From: Kalmusia sp. IMI 367209
Lineage: Eukaryota > Ascomycota > Dothideomycetes > Pleosporales > Didymosphaeriaceae
Length of the DNA stretch: 64,000 nt
Assembly: GCA_027946365.1 (NCBI GenBank)
Contig: JAPEUQ010000018.1
Span: 372,001-436,000, forward strand
Reading direction: 5' to 3'
Position numbers and translations under genes: made by a program. Position 1 is the stretch's first letter; each line of letters begins with the position of its first letter. Under the pieces are notes generated by a model. It saw only the letters and a list, made by a program, of their open reading frames with translations. It ran no database searches and was not told the origin of the DNA. This document shows, piece by piece, positions 32,699-43,601 of this stretch.

Positions 32699-34229
32699 TC
32701 ACGATTTCGCAAAATCCTCAAGATACGCCACAAGCTTCTTGGCGCCTTCCAGCGATACAGCATTATCTGTGGCGCACAGTAAGTTAGCTCAATTCCCTCT
32801 TTCGTCGCCACAAAATGTCATGCTCGAATGCCCTGATGGATCGCCCTGGGCAATCTTAAGATCGACACCTCCGACCAGGTTGACTAAATCTGATCAATGT
32901 GTACCTCTACCTTTCCGTCTAGGCGCATATATAGCATAGACAAGTACCGGTACTTCTCTCCGCGAAGCATGGCGCCGAAGTTGAAGTGGCAATAATTGGG
33001 GCAATATAGCTTCACTTACAATTGCTTGCCCGTATGCCACCCACGCTGCGGTGGCCCTTGAGGCCGAGCAGACCCTGCTTCTCTGCACCGGCGAGGAAGG
33101 CCTTCTCTTTGTCAGCGTCTCCACCGTGGACCCTGAAGCAGATGTTCATCCTGCTGCGGGCCCTCTTGTCCGGCACTACCCGATAGACCTCAGAGTATTT
33201 GTCAAGCGTGTTGTAGATCAGACGGGCCTTCTCATCCGATATTTCTTGTTGACCACCAATGCGTTTTGTGCCGTAGGTATTGACTAGGCCGGACATGACC
33301 TGGCCGGCGACCCACACATCGAAGATGGGCAACGTGTTGTAGAGAGAGTTATTCTTGGCAATCGTGGGATAGTCCAGCACGATGGGTCCCACTGACAGAT
33401 TGAGCTGCCTCAACAAATCGGGCGAGGCTGGTGTAGAGTGCGGGGGGAGCAGCGACTTGCGCAGTATTACGATTGCAATGCCCGTGTTGCCGATGTTCTT
33501 CTGCGCGCCACCGAAGATGACAGCATACTTTCGCACGTCCACCTTCCGCGAGATGAAGTTCGAGGACATATCGGCGCAGACCAGCGGGGCGTCATCGCCC
33601 TCCAGGCTGCTCGGAAAGGCGGGGAACTCGACGCCATCGACGGTCTCATTGTCGCAGAAGTAGACCAGGGCGGGCCCACCACCCGACGTCCGAGGTGTGA
33701 GGCTCCACTGGTCCTCGGGTGGGATCACGCCAAACTTCCCGCCGTTGGTCTTTCGCGCATCCGTCGCGACGTTGACGTGTTGCGAGCCGATCAGACGGGC
33801 AGCTTCCTGTGAGGCCTTGAGAGACCACGAGCCGGTGACCAGATAGTCGAGCTTCAGCTCCTCGTCGACGACCTTCCGCAACCGCTTGAGCACCTCGTCC
33901 TGGTCGTCACCAACCTCAGCGGCAATCTTTGCGCGCTTCTTCTCGACCCATATCGCCACGAGGTTGTACACGGTCGCGCTGAACTCGCCGCTACCGCCGC
34001 TCTGCAGGAAGAGAATATCGTAGTCGTCGGGGATGTCGAGCAGCGTGGTGAGCGCCTGCTTCGCCTCGGCGAGGATCTCGTTCGCTTCGGGGGATCGATG
34101 TGAGATTTCGCAAAGACCGATGCCTTTGTCTCTATAGTTCAGAAGCACCTGGGATGCCTTCTCGAGCACCGTAGTGGGGAGGGGTGCGGGGCCCGCGCCG
34201 AAGTAATGGACGTCTGAGCGATTGACCAT
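32699..34229 (-). CDS. SER1: Phosphoserine aminotransferase
   Basis: PLP enzyme that converts 3-phosphohydroxypyruvate and glutamate to phosphoserine in serine synthesis. Exon 1 is 34229-33020 and exon 2 is 32766-32699; together 425 residues, normal for the fungal enzyme. The class V aminotransferase core is clear: FGAGPAPLPTTVLEKA, EISHRSPEA, FLQSGGSGEFSA, and the PLP-binding Lys in FGGAQKNIGNTG. The C-terminus is completed by the second exon, giving NYNAVSLEGAKKLVAYLEDF. Its intron is 253 nt, far longer than the others in this window (37-112 nt), but the splice sites keep frame and restore the expected C-terminus. The gene is divergent from homoaconitase, sharing a 444-bp promoter. Confidence 0.94.
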
Positions 34230-34673
34230 GGCTGCGGGAAAGATACTGGCTAGTCAGTCGCAGATGTAGTGTTAGCAGAAAGGATAATGGAAGAGCAGAC
34301 TACGCCGGCGCAAGTGTTATTAGTTCAGCGCGGAGTCACCCCAGTGCTGGTAGAGTCATAATCACCTGAACGACCTGCCCGATCTTGCACCATAGCCCGC
34401 GCCGGTGTCGCTTGTGCAAAGGCAGTACAATCAGTCAATCAATCAATCGTCTAGGCAATGCGCGTCTCACGCACCTCGCGTCAATTGCGTGGGACACAGC
34501 ACATGATCGTATTAGGTGAAGTAATCAGTGCGGCCCGGCTGACCCAATCGAAGCGTGGGAAAAGCCGATGACTGGTCCGAACATCGGTCCGCGGCTGCCA
34601 AGCCAGAAATTTGAGGAAAGTCGAGCAACCGTCAACACCACGTTGTCATCGTCGACTGCCCCAATCGTTGATC
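34230..34673. promoter_or_regulatory. Bidirectional promoter of SER1 and LYS4
   Basis: 444 bp between two start codons facing outward. It contains GAGTCA at 34333-34338 and 34353-34358, both reading TGACTC on the minus strand, the core of the Gcn4/CpcA general amino-acid control element. A short run of ATCA units lies near 34433 and a CCCAAT at about 34542. Confidence 0.5.
34333..34358 (-). promoter_or_regulatory. Pair of Gcn4/CpcA-type core sites
   Basis: Two TGACTC cores 20 bp apart. Both flanking genes are amino-acid biosynthetic genes, the expected targets of this factor. Confidence 0.4.
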
Positions 34674-37246
34674 ATGGCCATGTCTATGCGAGCAGCGCGG
34701 CTGCTGGGCCGGAACCGGGTCCTGGTATGTATCTTGCTATCAATTGCATGTCTTTCGCCTGCTGATCTTATTTGCAGACCCAAACACGCCTTCCGCTCCG
34801 TGTCGCAACGCAACTGCCTCGTCCCATTGTAGCTCAGCGGACGTTCTGCGCAACGAGATGGCAATACGACGAGTCCCCCGACGTTTTCCATTCCTTGAAG
34901 GACGGTCCCGCCGCTAGCTTCCTCTCGACCTTCCAGCAAAAGGCGTCCGTCCCCCAGACCCTCACAGAGAAGATCGTGCAGCGATACGCTGTTGGCGTAG
35001 CCGAGGGCAAGGTGCTCAGGTCCGGCGACTATGTCACGCTGCAACCACACAAATGCATGACCCACGACAATTCGTGGCCCGTGGCACTCAAGTTCATGTC
35101 TATCGGCGCTACCAAGATCCACGACCCTAAGCAGATTGTCATGACGCTCGACCACGACGTGCAGAATAAATCGGAGAAGAATCTTAAGAAATACAATCAG
35201 ATTGAAGAATTTGCGCAGAAGCAGGATGTCGTCTTCTACCCTGCCGGCCGCGGCATCGGTCACCAGATTATGGTCGAAGAAGGCTACGCATGGCCAGGCA
35301 CCGTCGCCGTGGCTTCGGACAGTCACTCGAACATGTACGGAGGCATTGGATGTCTGGGGACGCCCGTGGTACGAACCGATGCCGCGAGTATCTGGGCGAC
35401 CGGAAAGACTTGGTGGCAGATTCCGCCTGTTGCTAAAGTCAACCTCACCGGTGCTTTGCCTCAGGGTGTCACGGGCAAGGATGTCATTGTTGCGCTTGCT
35501 GGGCTCTTCAACAAAGACGAAGTGCTGAACCATGCTATAGAGTTCACTGGGAGCGACGAAACGCTGCGGACTATCCCCGTCGACGAGCGACTCACCATTG
35601 CAAACATGACGACAGAGTGGGGTGCGCTCACCGGACTGTTTCCCATTGACTCAGTTCTACACGGTTGGCTGCGAGCGAGAGCTACTGACGCCGCCATGTT
35701 TGGAGCCCAGAGTGAATACAAAGACCACCACCAACAGCAGTTCCTGCACGAGCGCATCGATAAGCTGTTCAGTTCTACCGGAATCGTTGGTCAGAAGACT
35801 GGTCATATCTTCCAGCCAGCGCTGGCCGCAGATAAAGGAGCAGTGTACGCCAAGGAGCTCTTCCTTGACTTGTCTACTCTTTCTCCCTACGTCTCCGGTC
35901 CCAACTCCGTAAAGGTAGCGACACCGCTTGCCGAACTTCAAGCGCAGGACATCAAGGTCAACAAAGCGTATCTGGTTTCATGCACCAACTCGCGAGCCTC
36001 CGACTTGGCCGCTGCGGCGAAGGTTTTCAAAGATGCTGCCGATGCGAACAATGGCCAAATTCCTAAGCTCCCATCCCATGTCAACTTCTACATTGCCGCC
36101 GCATCGATACCTGAGCAACGTGCCGCTGAAGAGACAGGTGACTGGCAGGCTCTCCTCGAAGCAGGAGCCCAGCCGCTACCCGCAGGTTGTGGACCCTGCA
36201 TCGGTCTCGGTACCGGTCTTCTTGAGCCCGGTGAGGTCGGCATCAGTGCCAGTAACCGTAACTTCAAGGGCCGTATGGGTTCGCCCGATGCGAAGGCTTA
36301 CCTTGCGAGCCCTGAAGTTGTTGCAGCCAGTGCCCTTTCTGGCAGGATTTCTGGTCCCGGGTGGTATGAAGAGCCGGCCGGCTACGCGGGTGTCCGCCGT
36401 GGGGAGGGCGATGGTGTTGTAGAAGAGGAGCGCATGATGACAATTGAGGACATGCTTGAGAGAGCTATCCGCCAGGCAGAGGAGCAAATCGAAACGGCCG
36501 AGAACGCTGCAATTGAAACTCAATCCATCAATCCGCCGGGCTCCGAATCCGAGTCTGAGAATTTGACGGAGATACTGCCTGGATTCCCAGAGAAGATAAG
36601 CGGTGAAATCGTGTTCTGTGATGCCGACAACATCAATACCGATGGAATTTACCCCGGCAAATACACATACCAGGACGATGTCAGCCGTGAGAAGATGGCA
36701 GAGGTATGCATGGAGAACTACGATCCCTCCTTCGGCTCCGTCGCAAAGGCTGGTGACATTCTCGTATCAGGCTTCAACTTTGGATGCGGCAGCAGCCGTG
36801 AGCAAGCCGCAACTGCCATTCTCGCGAAGGGCATCCCGCTCGTCGTCGCAGGTAGCTTCGGCAACATCTTCAGCAGGAACAGCATCAACAACGCGCTGAT
36901 GGGCGTCGAGGTACCCAAGCTAGCCAACCGTCTTCGCGAAGTCTTTTCCTCAGCTGCACCCCCGGCTTCACAGCAGAACATGAAGGAGCCGTCGCAGAAC
37001 CGCGAGTCCCTCGACTCGCCACCTCCAGCCGCGCAAGCACAGCCCGCGCAATCCAAGCAGTTGACCCGACGGACGGGCTGGACGCTTGAGTGGGATGTAC
37101 GGAGGAGCACCGTCAACGTGCAGGAAGGACAAAGCGGGCCCAAGTGGAGCGTCAAGGTCGGCGAGCTACCGCCCAATGTCCAGGAGATCATCGCGCTGGG
37201 CGGTTTGGAGAGCTGGGTGCGCAAGGAAATTGGCGGAACTGCGTGA
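34674..37246 (+). CDS. LYS4: Homoaconitase, mitochondrial
   Basis: Converts homocitrate or cis-homoaconitate to homoisocitrate in the fungal alpha-aminoadipate lysine pathway. Exon 1 (34674-34724) and exon 2 (34778-37246) give 839 residues; exon 1 and the start of exon 2 form an Arg-rich mitochondrial presequence ending near [13 protein letters not shown]. Aconitase-family landmarks include [33 protein letters not shown] and [10 protein letters not shown]. The [4Fe-4S] Cys ligands lie in [11 protein letters not shown] and [10 protein letters not shown]. The swivel domain has [18 protein letters not shown]. An acidic linker (about residues 565-600) between the catalytic and swivel parts and a Gln/Pro-rich insert near residue 760 are loops. 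The start follows the in-frame ATG at 34674; a second, MSMRAARLL, lies two codons on. Confidence 0.94.
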
Positions 37247-37883
37247 GCAATCGTGAGAGCATCTTGAGCGGAGAGTTTCGAATCAGCGACTGTATATTGT
37301 TTGTATACCCTTTTCACATTGGCATGGAAGGAGTTTGTGGGTCGTTGCAAAATCAGTTGTATATCATAGCACTTCGCACGTTGATTTAGGATGAAAAGTT
37401 CGCGCAATGGAAACCTGGTCTTCCCATTCATCTAACTTTCTCCAACTATCTGCTATCCATTGCGTGCTCCGATGTGAAGTGTAGCTTGAATTGAATCAAA
37501 CGTTGGCATGTACGAAGATGTTTGACATCGTCTAATTGTCTACGTTTATGCTGTGGTCGTTGATCACAAGTGGTTGGTGTGTCGTGTTCATTTATTCATT
37601 TATTTATTTTCTAGCACCCACCTAAGTCGTTCTATTCGTATCCTTCGACGATCCTTACAAAGATAGTTGTCATTTTGCGTTCTTACTTTGGCACGCTGAG
37701 TTTACTGGGCTCACTTCCAAGTATCCGGGAAGAACAAACTGATGTCTTAAAGTTTAATTGTATTATTATAATTCCCACACTTAGTAAATATATGAAGGGA
37801 TGATTTGATCAAAAAGACCCAAGTCTACTTTTCCTAATTTAGTCGCCTGAATTTTATCATCGTTATTGCCATTCGCCACCTTT
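37247..37883. other. Convergent intergenic region
   Basis: Between the 3' ends of LYS4 and the lactonase-like gene. AT-rich, with an imperfect TTTATT run near 37590. No gene. Confidence 0.45.
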
Positions 37884-38801
37884 CTACGCCGACAGCATCT
37901 TCGGACTGTATATTATCCGACCAGTCAACAAACGAGGTGTGTCGACATCGTGACTAGGCAACACCACAACCTCTTGCTGTCTCGCAAACTCCTTCATCTT
38001 GCGGATTGATTCCAAAGCGCGAATGGGGTCGTCATTGATTCCGTCCACCTGCTCAGAGTCCATTAATTCCATGCTATATGTGGCGTCACCAGTGAGCAGA
38101 TACGTCACCTCGCTGCCATCGTCATTATCTGCCCGGACTACCAGCGAGACGTGTCCAGGTACGTGCCCAGGGGTGTCGACTGCTGCGATCCGACCATCCT
38201 CAGTCAGAGGATATGATCGACTCCACGGTCCGATTGGTCGCTCCTCGGCCTTCAAAAGACGAGGTGGAAAGCTTTTTGGCCAGTGTTGCGGGACACAGCC
38301 CTCCAGGCTTGCTTTCAATCGATGCTCCCCGAACGCCTCCCAATGTTCTTTGCTGACATATATCGGGACGTCGGGTGCCTCTGCTACAAGCTGTTCCAGC
38401 CCGCCTGCGTGATCGCCATGAAGATGGCTGAGGACGACGCCCCGGAGATCTTTGGGTTCGACACCATGTTTCTTGAGCTGTTCCACTATTGAATCTTCCG
38501 GTCGAATTTGGGTCCTGCTAAGGCTGTGGATTGGCATAGTCCATGCAGGAAGATAGTGCGGATTGTTGCGGCAGATAGACTCGCCAGCATCGAAAAGATA
38601 TGGTCCAGTTGGATGCTTTATTAAGAATGCACCTATCGGGATTGGCTTCGTCCATTGACGCGAGGTGAAAAGATTTAAGCGACGGAGAGATACAGAACGT
38701 GTTACTGGCTGTGTATACATTGTGGTCTTGATTTGAACCGTTCCAGTGACTAGAAATACAACCGAAGTTGATGCATCTGGGGATGGAGTTGTTTCGGACA
38801 T
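37884..38801 (-). CDS. Metallo-beta-lactamase-fold hydrolase, lactonase-like
   Basis: Intronless, 305 residues, no signal peptide. The dizinc motif is SHLHGDHAGGLEQL. Other ligands are the His in DTPGHVPGHVSLV, the Asp in LLTGDATYSMELMDSEQ and the His in LPSHDVDTPRLL. The arrangement and length resemble AttM/AiiA-type N-acyl-homoserine lactonases and related fungal lactonases, so lactone-ring hydrolysis is the best guess. It is the first gene of the cluster and shares a promoter with the Zn2Cys6 regulator, whose putative site is 226 bp upstream of its start. A Baeyer-Villiger-type monooxygenase two genes away could supply the lactone. Start from the ATG at 38801. Confidence 0.82.
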   Translation of the reverse strand: MSETTPSPDASTSVVFLVTGTVQIKTTMYTQPVTRSVSLRRLNLFTSRQWTKPIPIGAFLIKHPTGPYLFDAGESICRNNPHYLPAWTMPIHSLSRTQIRPEDSIVEQLKKHGVEPKDLRGVVLSHLHGDHAGGLEQLVAEAPDVPIYVSKEHWEAFGEHRLKASLEGCVPQHWPKSFPPRLLKAEERPIGPWSRSYPLTEDGRIAAVDTPGHVPGHVSLVVRADNDDGSEVTYLLTGDATYSMELMDSEQVDGINDDPIRALESIRKMKEFARQQEVVVLPSHDVDTPRLLTGRIIYSPKMLSA

Positions 38802-39123
38802 CTTCGTATGCAGTAGACTGATATTCGAGACGAGTATTGTGAGCAGGAACTTTACCTTGATTTTGCAATGTTTAAAGTCTATCTTAATTTACACATGAAA
38901 ATTGGTTTGGGATCGGGCAGACTACATCTCCGGTCGGCCAAAAGCAAGCGGTAGTCGCATCCGGCTTTACATCGGCCACTCCGGAGCCACTGCCGATTGG
39001 GGCATGATCGTGACGCTACTACAGGATTCGGCAGTCGGCTGTTAACTGCTCGGCTGTGCTTCAAATACTCGCCTTTTTGACAACCGAATTCGAGCATTGT
39101 GATCAATACCACCTATCTCAACG
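38802..39123. promoter_or_regulatory. Divergent promoter of lactonase-like and regulator genes
   Basis: 322 bp rich in CGG/CCG triplets. It has one exact TTCGGCAGTCGGC (39027-39039) and two near-matches, CGGTAGTCGC at 38949-38958 and the reverse-strand CGGCAGTGG near 38990. Confidence 0.5.
39027..39039 (+). promoter_or_regulatory. Cluster motif copy 1 (CGG-N4-CGG)
   Basis: TTCGGCAGTCGGC between the lactonase-like and regulator start codons (85 bp before the regulator ATG). Direct CGG repeats are the usual form of Zn2Cys6 binding sites. Confidence 0.5.
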
Positions 39124-41128
39124 ATGGCAAGTGGCAATTCAGAAAGCAGGGCACGCGCCCGGATGGTATGCGTTACCTGTCATGATCGCAAAGTAAGACG
39201 AACTAATCAATGCGCCTCTGGCTTCGGCTCATTGTTGATGTTTAGGTCCGTTGCGATCTCCAGGATCAGGAAAGCGGGACATGCAGCAACTGCCGAACAG
39301 GACACTTGATATGTCGGTACGATTGATGTGACCACACAAAGAATTAGTGCTAACCTACGTAAGCTTGCATGTCGGCTCTCGTAGAAAACGGAATAAGACA
39401 ATAACGAGGCGTACGAATGCATCCACGCCAGCCAGCCTTAGAAACGAGCAGCCAATACTACCCAGCGAGACAATTACCAGCATCGAGGCGAGCAGTCAGC
39501 CTTGTTCGGCTTTCATAGGAGATGAATCGGTCTTGTCGTATCCATCGCATGGTTCCGCTTGCGCCCTTTCAACTAATGACCTGCTACATAGCCAGGCAGA
39601 TGCTATCCTAGCATTGACGAAAGCATCCGAACCTCCACCAGAGTTTCTCGCTGATGTACTCGTTGATTTTTATTTCAAGGATCTTTTCGCCATATTTCCG
39701 ATCGTAGATCGCCACGAACTTAATCGGCAAGATGCGTCACTCCTGCTTCAGCAATCGGTACATCTGGCCGGCAGTCTGATGCGGCGAGATGTGACAAGCG
39801 ATCCAAGCCTTTCCCCTCGTCATTTTCATGCTAAAGTCAAAACGCTTCTCTTCGTAGACACAGAAGCTAATCCGCTCAATACTCTTCGTGCGATGGCCTT
39901 GCTCGGAATTTGGAGCCCAGGTTCACCCCAAATAATAAGCTTGGATTGTCCTTGGCAGTGGACGGGCAATGCTATTCGCTTGGCCTTACAGCTTGGTTTA
40001 CACAAGTCAGATTCCCACCACAGATTTGTAGCTGATCGAAGGCTAGTCCGCAGAATCATTTGGAGTCTCTTCGTATGTTCTGTCTTTGAGAACACTTAGG
40101 TCGTTAACGCTAAATACGAGCAGAATAGTGACACATTACAGTCAGTGTGCTACGGACGCCCAGCAATGCTCAAATTACATGACATTGATGTCACACTGCC
40201 CGTTCCGGATGACTTCGAGCATTCGGATGCTCCAGCGATAACTTTCAGGGCAATGACAGAGCTGTGCATGACAATCAGCAAAATCCGAGAGCTTAGCACT
40301 CGACGCGAAGAAACCGACATCGCTGACATCACTGCTCTGGTAGATATGCTAAGAAAGTGGATCGAGCAGCTACCTGCAGCGCTACAGTTGTATACTGATG
40401 ATAGTCGCCGGCAACCATGGAGCCGACCGATTGCTGAGCTGCATATCTTCTACTTCGTCTCAATCATCCTAGTCTACCTTTTACCAGGATCTCATCGCCA
40501 ATCTACCGCCTTATGCACGGCGTCTATCGTCGCCTCGTCTTGCGCTGTGCGATTGTACAATGAGATCCTTCACCGCGAAGAGGTCTCTTGCCTGCTTGCC
40601 ATTCACGGTTGGGCTAGTCTTGTAGCAGCAGTACCACAGATAAACTGCCGCGTAAGACATCCTGCCTACTCTGCGACATGCACAGAGGATTTGGGTATCA
40701 TTCGCGAACTTCTCACGCAGCTAGGGAACAAATACCCTTCTGCTGAAATGGTCCTACACAAAATAAGCGATATCTCTCAAGCGGATTCAGCCACCGAGTT
40801 TCCTCAGCCACTACAAGCGGACACTGGCGGGGCTGCGCTGCCGGGAAATCATGGCATTCAAGCTGAACAGCCGACTGCCGAACAGGCCGAACAGGCCGAA
40901 CAAATGGAGGACTACGATATTAGTGGCCTTTTTTCTTTCCCGGATAGCTTCTCACCGAAGCTTCGGCTTTGTCCCTCGCAGTATAATTTCGGCGCCGCGG
41001 ATGAATGGAGACATGTACCGTCCGTTGCGACACCTTTTGATCTTGGTTCCCTCGGTCGGTTATCCGATATGTCCGCTTGTACTTTCGTTGGCCTAGATCA
41101 CCTTTTCCCAGCCGATCTGTGTCTTTGA
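39124..41128 (+). CDS. Zn2Cys6 transcription factor of the cluster
   Basis: Exons 39124-39192, 39246-39316, 39385-40072 and 40124-41128 encode 610 residues. The zinc cluster spans the first two introns: MVCVTCHDRK, then VRCDLQDQESGTCSNCRTGHLICR in pieces, then a basic RKRNKTITRR linker. Six Cys are present, with an unusual short loop. The middle is the fungal-specific transcription factor domain (LADVLVDFYFKDLFAIFPIV; MALLGIWSPG; GNAIRLALQLGLHKSD; RRLVRRIIWSLF; CYGRPAML). The C-terminal part has an EQAEQ repeat and an acidic, aromatic activation-like tail (YDISGLFSFPDSF). Its position between co-directional and divergent enzyme genes, and the repeated CGG motif at all of them, suggests it is the local regulator. 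Confidence 0.88.
40870..40882 (-). promoter_or_regulatory. Cluster motif copy 2, inside regulator exon 4
   Basis: Exact reverse complement, GCCGACTGCCGAA, lying in the regulator's last exon, 341-353 bp before the monooxygenase ATG. The intergenic gap itself (41129-41222) has no copy. Confidence 0.4.
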
Positions 41129-41222
41129 AATAAACCATAAGGCAGCATAGCATGCATCGAGGTTCCGAAACCAACTCTAGTAGCCATATGCACTATAGCT
41201 TCCATTAATAAGGAGACAGACC

Positions 41223-43209
41223 ATGGCACAATCACGGCTTAGTCAGCTCTCTGAGCATATTATACCACCACCGCTACCCCACTACAGCATCGTTGAGGAA
41301 CCTCTTGGTACGTCGCGAAAGGTGCACGTCGTTATAATAGGTGCCGGTGCGAGCGGCATTAACATGCTTCGGACACTTCGCTTGCACTTGCCCCCAGATT
41401 CGTGGACAGCTGTAGCTTACGAGAAGAATCCACGCGTCGGCGGAACTTGGTACGAAAATCGGTATCCTGGGTGCCGTTGCGATATTCCAGCTCACAACTA
41501 CCAATTCTCCTGGAGGCCAAATCTAGGCTGGACATCATTCTTCGCACCTGCGCACGAGATCGAAGAATACTTGGAAAAGACGTGGCAAGAAGAAAGCTCT
41601 CGAACTAATGCAGCTGTTATCCATGCTGGACACCAGGTCATTGGTGCTCTTTGGGTTGAAGGGGATGCTGTGTGGAAAGTGACAGTGGAGGACCTTTCCA
41701 CGGGAAAGGTCTTCGAAGAACGTGCCGACTTTCTACTCAATGCATCTGGGATCCTTAAGTATGACACCCGAGCGCCTTTAAAGTCAAAGGCCGCTTGCTG
41801 ACACTCTTTGCTTTATCATCAGCCATTGGAGGTGGCCAGAAATTGCTGGCAGAAGCGAATTCAATGGTGATATCGTGCACAGCGCAGATTGGCCGAGCGA
41901 CATTTCCTTGGCTGGAAAGGCAGTGGCTGTGATTGGAAACGGTTCATCTGGAATTCAGATCGTGCCCGCAATTCTTCGAGGCAAGTGCCATTTCTCTACT
42001 CTGACTTTCCAATTCTGATCCCGGTTACAGAAGTCAAGAACTTGATCCATTTTGTCAGGTCTCCGACCTGGATAGCACCGCCGGCATTACAGACACTATC
42101 AGCAGGTCAAGCTGGCGGATCGCTAGAGGATATCGATCTGGACACTGATGGAAACTTCTCACATGACCAAATTGAAAGGTTCAGAGCGAATCCTAAGCTA
42201 TACAGAGCTTTCGTTAAAGCCGTGGAAGAAGAAGTGAATAGTCGATTTCCTATCGTAAGTTGTCTTAGCCAAATTATCAAGCAAGAGAGTGTACTCATGT
42301 AACACTAGATGATCAAAGACAGCCCCCTTCAGTCTTTAGTGTTCAAGAGAATGAGCGAGTATATGGCAGAGGAGCTTGGGAATGATAAAAGGCTGTGTGA
42401 AGCTTTAATTCCCAAGTTTCCTGTGGGGTGTCGTAGGCTTACCCCGGGCACAGGATATTTGCGGGCCTTGACTGCACCCAAGACCCGCGTCATAACAGAT
42501 GGCATAGCTCGTATAGTGCCGGAAGGGATTCAGCTTTCATCTGGAGAGATCATTCGCTTAGATACCATCATCTGCGCAACTGGCTTCGACGTTTCTTTTC
42601 GCCCACGATTCCCGCTGATTGGTAGAGAGGGAAATCTCCAGGACCTGTGGACCACGCAACTGCCACGAGCCTATATGTCGTGTGCCGTACCTAGCTTCCC
42701 AAATTACTTTGGTAAGCTACTTCGCACTCGACTTAAGAAGTTCCTGCTCGCTAATCTACATGTCTGACCTAGTGTTTCTTGGCCCCAACGCTCCCATAGG
42801 TCATGGCAGCGTCTTCACAATTACTGAACATATCGCTAAATATCTTGTTCGAATCATCCAAAAATGTCAGACTGAAGGTATTGTAGCTCTTGCGCCATCC
42901 TCAGCGGCGGTCAAGGACTTTGCAGAGCATATCGACACTTTCATGCCACGTACTGCTTGGCATGGCTCCTGCCGATCTTGGTTCAAAGGTGGATCAATCA
43001 GCGGACCCGTCACTGCTTTGCACCCTGGTAGCCGGATTCACTTTTTTCATATGTTGGAGAAGGTCAGGGGAGAAGATTGGGTGTATACATATGCGAACCG
43101 TGGAGGAGGGAATCGATTTTCGTACTTGGGAAATGGCTTTTCGCTTAAGGAGTTGGAAGAGGGCACTGATTTGTCCTGGTATCTTAACGAGCCCGATGAA
43201 TTGAAGTAG
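41223..43209 (+). CDS. Baeyer-Villiger-type flavin monooxygenase
   Basis: FAD/NADPH monooxygenase that would insert oxygen next to a ketone to give an ester or lactone. Exons 41223-41758, 41823-41980, 42031-42254, 42309-42711 and 42773-43209 give 585 residues. The first Rossmann motif is VVIIGAGASGINML, followed by PRVGGTWYENRYPGCRCDIP and the FAD-binding region. The Baeyer-Villiger fingerprint F-x-G-x3-H-x3-W-P is FNGDIVHSADWP. The NADPH motif is VAVIGNGSSGIQI, and IICATGFDVSF is the C-terminal ATG motif. Intron 2 (41981-42030) is GC-AG: GCAAGT donor and ACAG acceptor, frame kept. Substrate unknown. It sits between the regulator and the lipocalin-like gene in the cluster. Confidence 0.9.
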
Positions 43210-43601
43210 GTGGTGCGACTACTTCGTGGGCGTGTGCGTCGATAACACAGCCTGAGGAACCTTTTGTATCTTGTTAGGAAAAGATGCTGAGTTTGCATAA
43301 AGAAACCAGCTTTGAATCCTTGTACTTGGATACAACTGTCACATGTGTTGTACATATGGCACCGTATTACGGACTCTATTATCCCAAGAAGAATACATTC
43401 ACAGCAGCAACATATGCCATACAGCATTGTTGGAGGAACACTAGATCATATCGTCCTTCGCGTGTGTCACTTCAATATTATTCCTGCCATGGAGCAGCGA
43501 AGGTCTCAATATGATAGCGACATTTTCATCTGTAAATATCATCCATTTGGCTCTTACTAGCCTATAATATGTTTACAACTTTCCTATGATAGCTTCGTCA
43601 C
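43210..43601. other. Convergent intergenic region
   Basis: Between the monooxygenase and lipocalin-like 3' ends. AT-rich; no gene or repeat seen. Confidence 0.45.

Noticed and set aside
42619..42767. Alternative ORF overlapping monooxygenase exon 4
   Set aside because: Other-frame reading over a spliced gene; the five-exon model accounts for the whole stretch.
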